Positions 24,761-33,768 of a stretch of DNA of 64,000 nucleotides are shown one piece after another. Both the position numbers and the translations under genes were made by a program. Numbering within the stretch: the first letter of the stretch is position 1; each line of letters begins with the position of its first letter. Below the pieces are notes generated by a model. It had not been told where the DNA came from. It did not search any database and worked only from the letters and a program-made list of their open reading frames with translations. This DNA comes from Acidobacteriota bacterium (lineage in GTDB: Bacteria; Acidobacteriota; Terriglobia; Acidiferrales; UBA7541), in assembly GCA_003225315.1 (NCBI GenBank), contig QHZD01000026.1, forward strand, positions 1-64,000, written 5' to 3'.

Positions 24761-26170
24761 CTAGTTTCCCTCACCGTCTCGGTCGTCGCCGCGCGCGCGC
24801 ATCGCGTGTCTCGACACATAATCAGCGACGGCTCTGCCGAGAGTATTTGCGCGTAAGCAGCTGGTTCGGAAGTGAATGCCGCCAAATACGCGCGCATCGA
24901 CAATTTCGGCAGTCGCGTCCGAGAAGCTAGAATACGCCCGAGTGCCCGGACGTGTTTCCGAGGTGAGGGTAAATGCTGTGTGCTCACCAAATGCAGCGGC
25001 AAGGATGAAAGCCGCTGCTCCACTCATCGAGGAATGAGCCGACGGATACTCCGGATGCGCAGGAGTGCCCGACGTAGAGTCCAGCCACGGCTCCCAAAGC
25101 GGGTCGGCATCCGCAGGGGTGAGACCCGCCCGGATTGCCGTGATCGGCCGCCAGAAAACGTAGCGGTACTTGCTATCCCAGCACGCGATCAGCGAGTCGG
25201 AAAGTGAGAGATTCAACAACGCAAATAAGTGTGCATTCTCTGTCAGAGTCAGCCCGCGCGCTGCCGAAATCTGAGCGGCAATGCGGTTCCAAGCAAGGGG
25301 TGTATTCAATGCCCAAAATAGCGCGAATTCCGATTGATCTGGAGTGCGCGCCGAGCCAGAGAGGGTGCCCATAACCTTTACTTCGTTGAGATCTACAGCG
25401 TACTCCGGGCTGTTGAGGGCCAGTGGCGGCGGCAAGCGGAACTGCGATGGCCGCCTGAGCACCCACGGGGTCATGGTGGCAATCTGCGGTGTTGCACCTG
25501 ATGCGTTAGCGGGCGGCGTGGGACGCCAGAAGCCCACGGCACCCGGTGTTCCGACGATGCCAAGCACACCGAGGAAAGGCGGCGGCGATGGCACGAACCC
25601 ATCGGTCAGGCGCGAGGCCCAAACGGCATCGGCGACCGTTTGGCCCCAACCGACGCCGGCGGCGATGGATTCGGCTTTTTCGGTTGACGCAAGCGCCGCG
25701 AGCGACGCATTCCGCTGAGTCGTGAGCGTCGTTTTCTGTGCCGGATACAGGTTCAAGAGGATCGCGTAGGCCGCTTGGATCGCCGCTGCGTTTTGCGATG
25801 CGCGATGCGGCGCGTCCAGTCTCACTTGCAACGGGCGGAAGCGCGGGTCGATGCCGTTGACGGCGTCGAATACCGAGGCCGATACCAATGCGGCTATGCG
25901 GCTGGTTACATTCGGGGCGGTTCCGGCGGTAAGCACCGTAGTGTTCATGACGCCGATCCACTCCAGCACCGGGTCAGCCGTGGCAGCTGACACTGGTGCG
26001 GAACCAACGACGAGCAAGGCCACAATCAACATCAGCATTGCGTTCCGAATCGTTGCCTCTGCGCCTCGCAAGTGCGGCAAGTGAACAAAACGCAGGCCGG
26101 GCCAAGTTAATTTGCGAAACATTTGCGCTGCTCCCAAGAAAGCTATTGTCGAAATTCGAGCTTTGGACAT
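24761..26170 (-). CDS. Vanadium-dependent haloperoxidase-like secreted phosphatase family protein
   Basis: The 469-residue protein starts at an ATG with GGAAGGA six bases upstream. A hydrophobic export segment lies unusually far in (about 45-65: MLMLIVALLVVGSAPVSAATA). The C-terminal half carries the vanadate/phosphate site of the PAP2/haloperoxidase superfamily: KYRYVFWRPITAIRAG (Lys, Arg-Pro), HPEYPSAHSSMSG (around residue 378) and ARVFGGIHFRTSC (Arg and His). These are the residues that hold vanadate in chloroperoxidases. Such proteins halogenate organics or act as acid phosphatases; which applies cannot be told. The gene is divergent from the HTH-TPR regulator at 26419. Confidence 0.85.
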   Translation of the reverse strand: MSKARISTIAFLGAAQMFRKLTWPGLRFVHLPHLRGAEATIRNAMLMLIVALLVVGSAPVSAATADPVLEWIGVMNTTVLTAGTAPNVTSRIAALVSASVFDAVNGIDPRFRPLQVRLDAPHRASQNAAAIQAAYAILLNLYPAQKTTLTTQRNASLAALASTEKAESIAAGVGWGQTVADAVWASRLTDGFVPSPPPFLGVLGIVGTPGAVGFWRPTPPANASGATPQIATMTPWVLRRPSQFRLPPPLALNSPEYAVDLNEVKVMGTLSGSARTPDQSEFALFWALNTPLAWNRIAAQISAARGLTLTENAHLFALLNLSLSDSLIACWDSKYRYVFWRPITAIRAGLTPADADPLWEPWLDSTSGTPAHPEYPSAHSSMSGAAAFILAAAFGEHTAFTLTSETRPGTRAYSSFSDATAEIVDARVFGGIHFRTSCLRANTLGRAVADYVSRHAMRARGDDRDGEGN

Positions 26171-26418
26171 GGTGGTCCTTCCTTGATAGTCGGTACTGAG
26201 CGCAAATCTGGGGGGAGAAGCACGGCGATGAACCTGCCGCGCCCCGAATTAATCCGCGCGTAGCGGGATGCTGCACCAGGCATACCCCCTTGCGCAACGC
26301 GCAATAAGAGGCAAAGTGGAGCAAAGAGCGGTACGGACGGCTTTTTTTAGCAGTTTAGGCAGTTGTCATAGAGGCGAACCGGTGTGATACTTCTACCATC
26401 AGCAGGAGCCCTCAGCCC

Positions 26419-28215
26419 ATGTCTGTCCAGATGACATCAGGCCCAAGTATCGGTGCGGATGCTCGGGGGCGGCGTCTGGAATCCTGGAAGGAAATTGCTG
26501 CCTATCTGGGGCGCGACGTCACGACGGTCCGCCGGTGGGAGAAGCGCGAGGGGCTACCGGTATACCGGCTGCTGCACAGCCGGCTCGGGTCGGTATACGC
26601 TTACACCGCAGAAATTGACGCATGGCGGGACAAGCGTGCGCCCGCGCCTTCGAGCGATGCCGTTGAGGTGGGTCCTGCTTCAGAGGTGGTCCGAAGCAAA
26701 ACCCATTTGCGTACAAAAGCCGCTCTCATGGCGCTAGCATTGGCGTTAGCCGGTAGTTTGTTCTGGCTTGTGCGCGAGCGGAGCGCCATCCCACCGGCGA
26801 GCGCCAGCGGGGGCATCCGGTCACTGGCCGTTCTTCCACTGCAAAACTTCTCCGGCAATCCCGAGCAAGACTACCTTTCCGACGGCATGACGGAGGCGCT
26901 GATTGCACGGCTTTCGTCAATTCACGCCCTGCGTGTGATCTCGCGCACTTCAGCGATGCAGTTCAAGGGCACACGGAAGTCCGTGCCTGCGATTGGGAAG
27001 GAACTAAACGTCGACGCGGTTATCGAAGGATCGGTGCTGCGATCGGGAGACAAGATTCGTGTCACTGTTCAGTTGATTCGGGCCGACACGGACGAGCACC
27101 TGTGGTCTGGTACGTATGATCGCGAACTGCAGGACGTGCTGGCGCTGCAGAGCGACGTGACCCAGGGCATTGCGGGTCATATTGAGAGCGCGGTTACCGG
27201 CACGAAGAGAGGCCCGGCGGTTGCGGCGCGTACGGTAGCGCCCTACGTCTACGAGGCGTACCTGAAGGGCCGTTTTGCGCTGCACAAGAGCAGCCGAGCC
27301 GGGCTCGAGGAGGCCCTTCTGCACTTCCAGGCTGCGGTCGATGCTGACGCCACGTTTGCTCCGGCCTACTCGGGTTTGGCGGCTACTTACTCTGCTCTCG
27401 GGCTCGTCTTTTATGGCAAACCTCCTGGCGAAACTCGCCCAAAAGTGATCGCCGCAGCGCGGAAAGCATTGGAGTTAGATCCCGAGCTTGCGGAGGCCCG
27501 CGTAACGCTTGCAAACGCGCTGCAGAAAGACTGGCACTGGGGGGAAGCGGAGGCCGAATACAGGCGTGCTATCGAAATGAGCCCCAACGATGCAGCCGCT
27601 CACTCAGGCTGGGCCGATTGGCTGCTGTGCCAGGGCCGGACTGAGGAAGCGCTGGCATCGGCGCGGCGGGCGCAGGAACTTGACCCGCAGGCATTTAACG
27701 GTGTGCAGGTCGGCTGGATCCTCTTTCAGGCTCGGCGATATGATGAGGCCAGTCGGGAATTGCGCACGGCGCTAACCATGGAACCAAATGATCCGATGGC
27801 CCAGTGGTTCCTTGGCTTTGCGCTGATCGGGGCCGAACATTTCGATGAAGCGGCCGCAACTCTGGAGAAAGCCGCTTCCCTGTCGGATCGCAGTTCGGCT
27901 GTGCTGGGCGTGCTTGTCCGGGCGTACGCTCGGGGCGGCCGCCGTGCCGAAGCGCTGCGGGTTCTCGACGAGCTTCACCGGCGCCGACAGAGGCGTTACG
28001 TCCCGGCGGCCGCATTCCTCCAAGCCTACCTGGGACTCGGTGACACGGAGGAAGCATTTGTATGGCTAGAGCGTGCCGCCGAGGAACGATCAAACATCGT
28101 TCAGTTCCTCAAAGTAGAGCCGTTCTTCGATTTGCTGCGCGGCGACCCACGGTTTGCAGAGTTTCTCCGCCGGGCGAACTTCTCACCTGAGGAAGTAGCG
28201 AAAGCACCCGCTTAG
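26419..28215 (+). CDS. HTH, TolB-like and TPR membrane regulator
   Basis: The 598-residue protein has an N-terminal MerR/excisionase-like helix-turn-helix (about 18-70: RLESWKEIAAYLGRDVTTVRRWEKREGLPVYRLLH), one transmembrane helix (about 95-113), a FlgO/TolB-N-like extracytoplasmic domain (SLAVLPLQNFSGNPEQDYLSDG and onward, about 130-250) and a set of tetratricopeptide repeats to the C-terminus. This one-component membrane regulator design, with DNA-binding head inside and sensing part outside, is very common in Acidobacteriota. It lies divergent from the haloperoxidase-like gene and might control it. Confidence 0.87.
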   Translation: MSVQMTSGPSIGADARGRRLESWKEIAAYLGRDVTTVRRWEKREGLPVYRLLHSRLGSVYAYTAEIDAWRDKRAPAPSSDAVEVGPASEVVRSKTHLRTKAALMALALALAGSLFWLVRERSAIPPASASGGIRSLAVLPLQNFSGNPEQDYLSDGMTEALIARLSSIHALRVISRTSAMQFKGTRKSVPAIGKELNVDAVIEGSVLRSGDKIRVTVQLIRADTDEHLWSGTYDRELQDVLALQSDVTQGIAGHIESAVTGTKRGPAVAARTVAPYVYEAYLKGRFALHKSSRAGLEEALLHFQAAVDADATFAPAYSGLAATYSALGLVFYGKPPGETRPKVIAAARKALELDPELAEARVTLANALQKDWHWGEAEAEYRRAIEMSPNDAAAHSGWADWLLCQGRTEEALASARRAQELDPQAFNGVQVGWILFQARRYDEASRELRTALTMEPNDPMAQWFLGFALIGAEHFDEAAATLEKAASLSDRSSAVLGVLVRAYARGGRRAEALRVLDELHRRRQRRYVPAAAFLQAYLGLGDTEEAFVWLERAAEERSNIVQFLKVEPFFDLLRGDPRFAEFLRRANFSPEEVAKAPA

Positions 28216-28283
28216 GCGATACAAATTGCGCTCCGCATCCCAGACGCCCGGTGACGCGAGAATCCTCCAACCGAGATAGCGGA

Positions 28284-29195
28284 CTAGCTGGCGGCGGCTT
28301 CGGCGGGTTCGGAGAGCTTGCGATGCTCGCGGATGATGCCGATGAGGGCTTGAGCGGCGCGGGGAAGGCTGCGGTCGCGGCGATAGATTAGTCCCAGTTC
28401 GCGCCAGAGGTCTACGCCTTCAACGGTAAGCAACTTCACTTCTCCGGCCTTCACATAGTCCTTTGCAAAACTCTCGCTGATAAACGAAACACCGGCGTCG
28501 GCGGCAACGAAGCGCTTGATCATGCCGATGCTGGGCAACTCCATGGTGACGTGAATGCGAGCGCGATAAGGCCGGAAAAGCTTGTCGAGCACCTGACGGG
28601 TGAAACCGGTGCGCGGGAAAATGAGCGGCTGTTCGGCAACTTCAGCAAGCGTGATTTTGGAGCGATGAGCAAGCGGGTTCTTGGTGCTAACCATGAAGCG
28701 GAGGCGATCTTTGTAGATGTGGTGCATCTTCAAATTGGGCGACTTGATGGGCAAGGTGACGATGCCGACATCGACGGAGCCATCTTCGACGCGCTGGAGA
28801 ATCTTGTGGCTGAAGTTGCGATAAATGCTGATGTGCACGAGCGGATAGCGGCGCTGAAACTCCGCAAAAATGTCAGGAAGAAGATAGAGGCAGGTCGCTT
28901 CGTTAGCGCCGAAGACGACGGGACCCTGAACGACGTTGCCGCGATCAGCGACAACCTGGATGGATTCGTCGCGCAAGCGAAGCAGCTTTTCAGCGTACTC
29001 GAAAAGAACTTCGCCGGCGGGAGTCAGCTCGACCGACTTGGCGGAGCGGTCGAGAAGCCTGGCTTTATAAGCTTGTTCGAGCTGGCGAATTTGGGCGCTG
29101 ACAGCGGATTGCGAGCGGAAAACTTTCTGGCCCGCGCGTGAGAAGCTCTTGAGTTTGGCGACAAAGACAAAAGTAGTGAGCTGGTCGAAGTCCAT
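28284..29195 (-). CDS. LysR family transcriptional regulator
   Basis: The 303-residue protein has an N-terminal winged HTH (residues 1-60: FSRAGQKVFRSQSAVSAQIRQLEQAYKARLLDR) and a periplasmic-binding-like effector domain (VVFGANEATCLYLLPDIFAEFQRRYPLVHISIY, IGMIKRFVAADAGVSFISESF). The length and pattern are those of CysB/CbbR/NAC-type LysR regulators. It lies downstream of gltB on the same strand, 90 bases apart. LysR proteins such as GltC control glutamate synthase in other bacteria, so a link to gltB is plausible but unproven; usually such regulators are divergent. Confidence 0.92.
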   Translation of the reverse strand: MDFDQLTTFVFVAKLKSFSRAGQKVFRSQSAVSAQIRQLEQAYKARLLDRSAKSVELTPAGEVLFEYAEKLLRLRDESIQVVADRGNVVQGPVVFGANEATCLYLLPDIFAEFQRRYPLVHISIYRNFSHKILQRVEDGSVDVGIVTLPIKSPNLKMHHIYKDRLRFMVSTKNPLAHRSKITLAEVAEQPLIFPRTGFTRQVLDKLFRPYRARIHVTMELPSIGMIKRFVAADAGVSFISESFAKDYVKAGEVKLLTVEGVDLWRELGLIYRRDRSLPRAAQALIGIIREHRKLSEPAEAAAS

Positions 29196-29285
29196 AGTCA
29201 GAACGCCCGGCAGGGATTATAGCGAATTCTGTTTGCCGGATGCGGAGTTAATGTCTTCCTTTCTCGGGCCTTTTCCAGGTCTCCT

Positions 29286-32200
29286 TCAGGCGTGAAAGGC
29301 CGCTTGTGAAATCGGCGCTGCAATTGGCGCCGGTAAAATCGTATGACGACGCGTGAGCTGGGCGAGAATGGGGGCCCAAGTGGCTTCCACCGTGCCCTGA
29401 AAATGCACCGGCTGCACGCGCATCAGCGGCAAAGCGCCGCGCCGCGAGAGCAAGCGAGCCGCGCGAGGACTTGACGTGAAGTAGACGTGTTCTTCCAGGG
29501 TGCGCCGCAACCAGCTTTCTTCGTCAGCGTCAATTTCGACGAGAGTCACGAAATCGCGGTGAAGCACATCCTCGGCTTCGGCACGCAGGACATACGCAAG
29601 CCCGCCGGTCATGCCGGAACCGAAATTCAGGCCGAGCGGCCCGAGAATGGCGGCGACGCCGCCGGTCATGTACTCGCAACCGTGCTGACCGACGCCTTCT
29701 ACCACGGCAAGCGCACCGCTGTTCCTGACAGCGAAGCGTTCCCCAGCGCGTCCGGCAATGAAGAGCTGGCCAGAGGTGGCACCGTAGAGCACAGTGTTGC
29801 CAGCCAGAACGTCCCCGCGCCTGGAAGCGGCGAGGCCCGCGGAGATCGCGATGATCCCGCCGGACAGTCCTTTTCCGACGTAGTCGTTGGCTTCACCCTT
29901 GAGCTTGAGTGTTACGCCCTCGGCAAGGAATGCGCCAAAGCTTTGGCCCGCCGCACCATGAAAATTCTGCCTAATCTCTTCATCGCCGGGCAGGCAGTTC
30001 TTGCGCTTGCGCATCAGTTCCCCGCTCAGACCCGTGCCAACGCTGCGATCCGAATTCTGAATCGGCTGAGACTCATTCTGGAGTCCGAGAGCCGTATAGA
30101 AATGAAGTGATTCTTCAAGCGCCCCGACATGGAGGGCAGGCTCCTGCTGAGGCGCGACGCGATTCGAGGGGGAGATTGGCACAACCAGAAACGGATCCAC
30201 TCCCGAGCGGGCACTGAGGCGGTCGTACCAGCCGGTGAGCTCGCTAAGTGAACGCACGCCAAGCTGCGCGAGCCGGTTGCGTACTTCTTCGGCGAGCGAA
30301 CGGAAATAGGCGATCACCATTTCGGGCTTGCCTTGGAATCTTGCGCGTAACTTTTCGTCTTGCGTGGCGATTCCCACAGGGCAGGTATTCAAATGGCATT
30401 GCCGCGCCATAACGCAACCGATGGCGAGGAGCGATGCAGTACCAAAGCCGAATTCATCCGCGCCGAGAATCGCGGCCAGAACGATGTCGCGCGCGAATTT
30501 CAGACCTCCGTCCACGCGGAGAGAGAGCCGTGAACGGAGGCCTGCGCGAACGAGAGTGTCATGCGTTTCGCGCAAACCAATTTCCCAAGGAAGACCGGTG
30601 TTCTTGATGGAAGTCAAAGGCGAAGAACCAGTGCCGCCGTTGTGGCCGCTGATGGTGATGACGTCCGCGCCCGCTTTGGCGACGCCGGCGGCGATGATGC
30701 CGACTCCAGCACCGGAAACGAGTTTCACGCCGATGCGCGCACGGGGATTCACGGCGCGCAGGTCGTAAATCAATTGCGCGAGGTCTTCGATGCTGTATAT
30801 GTCGTGGTGCGGCGGAGGCGAAATCAGCGGTGTGCCGGGGGTAGCGTGCCGGATGCGCGCAATGTATTCGCTGACTTTCTTCGCGGGCAATTGGCCGCCT
30901 TCGCCGGGCTTTGAGCCCTGCGCCATTTTGATTTCGAGTTCTTCGGCGTGAACGAGATAATCGGCGGTAACGCCAAAACGGCCCGAAGCGACTTGCTTGA
31001 TCTTGTTGGCAGCGGCCGGCTCAAAGCGATAGGTCTGAGGATCCTCGCCGCCTTCGCCGGTGTTGCTGCGGCCGCCAAGCTGATTCATGGCCATGGCCAA
31101 GGTGCGGTGCGCTTCCGGACTGAGCGAGCCGAGAGACATCGCCTGAGTACTGAAACGCTTTACGATGGACTCGAGTGGCTCGACGTCGTCGAGAGGAACG
31201 GCGGTGTCAGGAATGGTATCAAGCATATCGCGCAGAAAAACGGGGCCCTGGTGTTCGGCCAGCTCTTCAAACGCAGAGTAGGTCTTCGCGCCGGGCGCGC
31301 GGACGTGGGCGTGAAGCCTGCGAACGACTTCGGGAGAACTGGCGTGAAGTTCCGCGCCTTTCCGGAAACGGTAAAGACCGGAATCCGGGAGTTCATCGAA
31401 TTCGGCAGAGAATGCCGCTTTGTGCAAACGAAGATAATCGGAGAGCAAATCGTCGAGCGATTTCTGGCCGGGATAGTCGGCGGCATCTTCAAAGACTTCC
31501 GCGCAGAGATCCTCGGAGAGGCCAACGATTTCAAAAAGATGGCTGTTGCGATAGCTGGCAAGCGTAGAGACGCCCATGCGAGCGAGAACTTTTCGCAGAC
31601 CGGCGTTTATGGCGCCGCGAGCTTTCTCCATGCCGCCCGGTTCGAGAGATTCGGCAAACTCATCCGCGAGGTAAGGCAACACAGCGCTGGCGCCCGCGGC
31701 TACAAGCAGCGCGACATGATGGGTATCAAAAACCTGCGCCGATTCGACAAGCAGGGGCACATCCGACAGTCCTTCGCGCACCATCGCCTTCCACACCGCC
31801 GCCGTGGCAAGCAGCGCGGGCAGCGGTGCGCGTTCGGCGCTGATTGAGCGATCGGAAATGAGGAGGAGCCCCGGGCGCCCGCTGCTGCTCAGAGGGGTAG
31901 AAGAAAGCTGAGCAAAACTGCAGCGCGCCCCCGGAACTCCCGTGGCGGAAAGAAAAGTGATGTCGATGCGCTGCTCGGGGCCGAGAATGGCGGAAAGTTG
32001 CGAGAGCTGGCCGTCCGAGATTACGGGGCTTGGGAGCGTGATGCCGTCTTTCAAATGGACATCGAGAGACATTACGTGGGTTTCGCGCAACGGGTCGATC
32101 GGCGGGTTGGTGACCTGAGCAAAACGTTGCTTGCAGTAGTCCCACAAAGTTCTTGGGAGCGAGGATAGAAACGCGGGCGGCGCGTCGTCTCCCATACTCC

Positions 32201-33671
32201 AGTCCGCTTCCTTGCCGCGGGTCAGCGCGGAAAAGAGAATCTTGAATTGATCTTCGGTCCAGCCGGCAGCGGCAGCAACGCGTTTTGGTTCATTAACGGG
32301 AGTCGAAGGCGCAGTGACCGACGCGGCCAGCATCCTTTGCGGAATGGCATTACGCGCTTGCTGAATGGCGAGGCGCTTGAGAATGTCGCGCCAGCGCAAG
32401 AAAAGCCCGGTGACGGGATTGGCGAGGATCATTTCGCCCGGGCCAAGCCGCTGGCGCTCGGCGATTCGGGATTCGTCCAGATCGACCAGGCCCGTCTCGG
32501 AGCCGGCGATCAGCAAACCATCGTGCGTGAGCGTATAGCGCAGCGGGCGGAGGCCATTGCGATCCAGCTTCGCGCCGACAAACTGGCCATCTGAAAACAC
32601 TAAGGCTGCGGGGCCATCCCAAGGCTCGCTTTGCTGCGAAAGAGCGGTCAATGCGCTGCGGACGTCGCGCGAAAGCAAGGGATCTTTCTCAAAGGCCGGA
32701 GGAACCATGGCGAGCATAGCTTCCTCCGAAGAGAGCCCTTCGAGGAGGCGGAGCTCAAAAGCATTATCGAAACTCGCGGAATCGCTGACGTTTTCTTCGA
32801 GAAGAGGAAACCACGATCCCACGGTGAGGCGTGCGCGGAATTCGGCGGATTTGGCACGAAGCCAGCGGCGGTTCGAGACGATGGTATTGATCTCACCGTT
32901 GTGGGCGACATAGCGAAACGGCTGCGCGAGATGCCAGGAAGGCTGCGTGTTCGTGGAATAGCGCTGATGAAAAACGGCAAAAGTTGTGGCGAACGAGGGA
33001 TCGCGCAAGTCTTCGTAAAACTGGGGGAACTGCCAGGGCGTGAGCAGTCCCTTATACACGATGGTTTGCGAAGAGAGCGAACAGATGTAACAGCGCGGGG
33101 GCAAGAGCGATTCCGCGCGTTTTCTTAGGAGTGAAAGACGCCACTCGAAGCGAGCTGTTCCGCGCGCGGGATGGAATGGCTCGACGAAGAACTGCCAGAT
33201 TTCGGGCATCGTTTCCAAAGCGCGGCGGCCCAAAGAATTGGTATTCACGGGGACACGACGCCAGCCGATGACGCGCAGGCGCTCAGTGTCCGCGGCGACT
33301 TCGACGGCTGCGCGGGCTTCCTCCACGGCGGAAGGAGGAAGAAAGGCAAAACCGACCGCGAACATTTCGGGCAGATCAATTCCCTGCTCTTGAGCGCGGG
33401 CGCGGAAAAAGGCTTGCGGGAGCGAAGTAAGTAAACCGGCGCCGTCGCCGCTGGCTCCGTCAGCGTCGACGCCTCCGCGGTGGGTAAGGCGTTCTAATGC
33501 TGAGAGCGCAATCTGGACAATTTCGTAACTGGGAGCACCGCCGAGGCGGGCGATGAATCCCGTGCCGCAGGCGTCATGGTCCGGGTGACCCCAGTTGGGG
33601 TGACGATCCCGAGCAGAAGGTGGTCTCGCGTCGTGCTGACCGCCCTGGCCTCGACCATGCGGATAGGACAT
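29286..33671 (-). CDS. gltB: Glutamate synthase large subunit
   Basis: The 1461-residue protein has the class II glutaminase domain with nucleophile Cys35 in DACGTGFIARLGG. A 34-residue propeptide, rich in His, Arg and Gly, would be removed to expose it. The central and FMN-binding domains follow (LGSLSPEAHRTLAMAMNQLGGRSNTGEGGEDP, KPGEGGQLPAKKV), with 3Fe-4S cysteines in CVMARQCHLNTCPVGIATQ, and the C-terminal beta-helix domain (GGIIAISAG). It converts 2-oxoglutarate plus glutamine to two glutamates. No gltD small subunit lies nearby, so it uses a distant GltD or ferredoxin. Confidence 0.95.
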   Translation of the reverse strand: MSYPHGRGQGGQHDARPPSARDRHPNWGHPDHDACGTGFIARLGGAPSYEIVQIALSALERLTHRGGVDADGASGDGAGLLTSLPQAFFRARAQEQGIDLPEMFAVGFAFLPPSAVEEARAAVEVAADTERLRVIGWRRVPVNTNSLGRRALETMPEIWQFFVEPFHPARGTARFEWRLSLLRKRAESLLPPRCYICSLSSQTIVYKGLLTPWQFPQFYEDLRDPSFATTFAVFHQRYSTNTQPSWHLAQPFRYVAHNGEINTIVSNRRWLRAKSAEFRARLTVGSWFPLLEENVSDSASFDNAFELRLLEGLSSEEAMLAMVPPAFEKDPLLSRDVRSALTALSQQSEPWDGPAALVFSDGQFVGAKLDRNGLRPLRYTLTHDGLLIAGSETGLVDLDESRIAERQRLGPGEMILANPVTGLFLRWRDILKRLAIQQARNAIPQRMLAASVTAPSTPVNEPKRVAAAAGWTEDQFKILFSALTRGKEADWSMGDDAPPAFLSSLPRTLWDYCKQRFAQVTNPPIDPLRETHVMSLDVHLKDGITLPSPVISDGQLSQLSAILGPEQRIDITFLSATGVPGARCSFAQLSSTPLSSSGRPGLLLISDRSISAERAPLPALLATAAVWKAMVREGLSDVPLLVESAQVFDTHHVALLVAAGASAVLPYLADEFAESLEPGGMEKARGAINAGLRKVLARMGVSTLASYRNSHLFEIVGLSEDLCAEVFEDAADYPGQKSLDDLLSDYLRLHKAAFSAEFDELPDSGLYRFRKGAELHASSPEVVRRLHAHVRAPGAKTYSAFEELAEHQGPVFLRDMLDTIPDTAVPLDDVEPLESIVKRFSTQAMSLGSLSPEAHRTLAMAMNQLGGRSNTGEGGEDPQTYRFEPAAANKIKQVASGRFGVTADYLVHAEELEIKMAQGSKPGEGGQLPAKKVSEYIARIRHATPGTPLISPPPHHDIYSIEDLAQLIYDLRAVNPRARIGVKLVSGAGVGIIAAGVAKAGADVITISGHNGGTGSSPLTSIKNTGLPWEIGLRETHDTLVRAGLRSRLSLRVDGGLKFARDIVLAAILGADEFGFGTASLLAIGCVMARQCHLNTCPVGIATQDEKLRARFQGKPEMVIAYFRSLAEEVRNRLAQLGVRSLSELTGWYDRLSARSGVDPFLVVPISPSNRVAPQQEPALHVGALEESLHFYTALGLQNESQPIQNSDRSVGTGLSGELMRKRKNCLPGDEEIRQNFHGAAGQSFGAFLAEGVTLKLKGEANDYVGKGLSGGIIAISAGLAASRRGDVLAGNTVLYGATSGQLFIAGRAGERFAVRNSGALAVVEGVGQHGCEYMTGGVAAILGPLGLNFGSGMTGGLAYVLRAEAEDVLHRDFVTLVEIDADEESWLRRTLEEHVYFTSSPRAARLLSRRGALPLMRVQPVHFQGTVEATWAPILAQLTRRHTILPAPIAAPISQAAFHA

Positions 33672-33768
33672 ACCAGTTTATCGAACGGGAGGGGGGTGGT
33701 TGTACAACGCAGAATTTTGATTCTGTGAATTGATTTCTTGATAGGTGAGGGTTGAGAGGCCTGAATCG

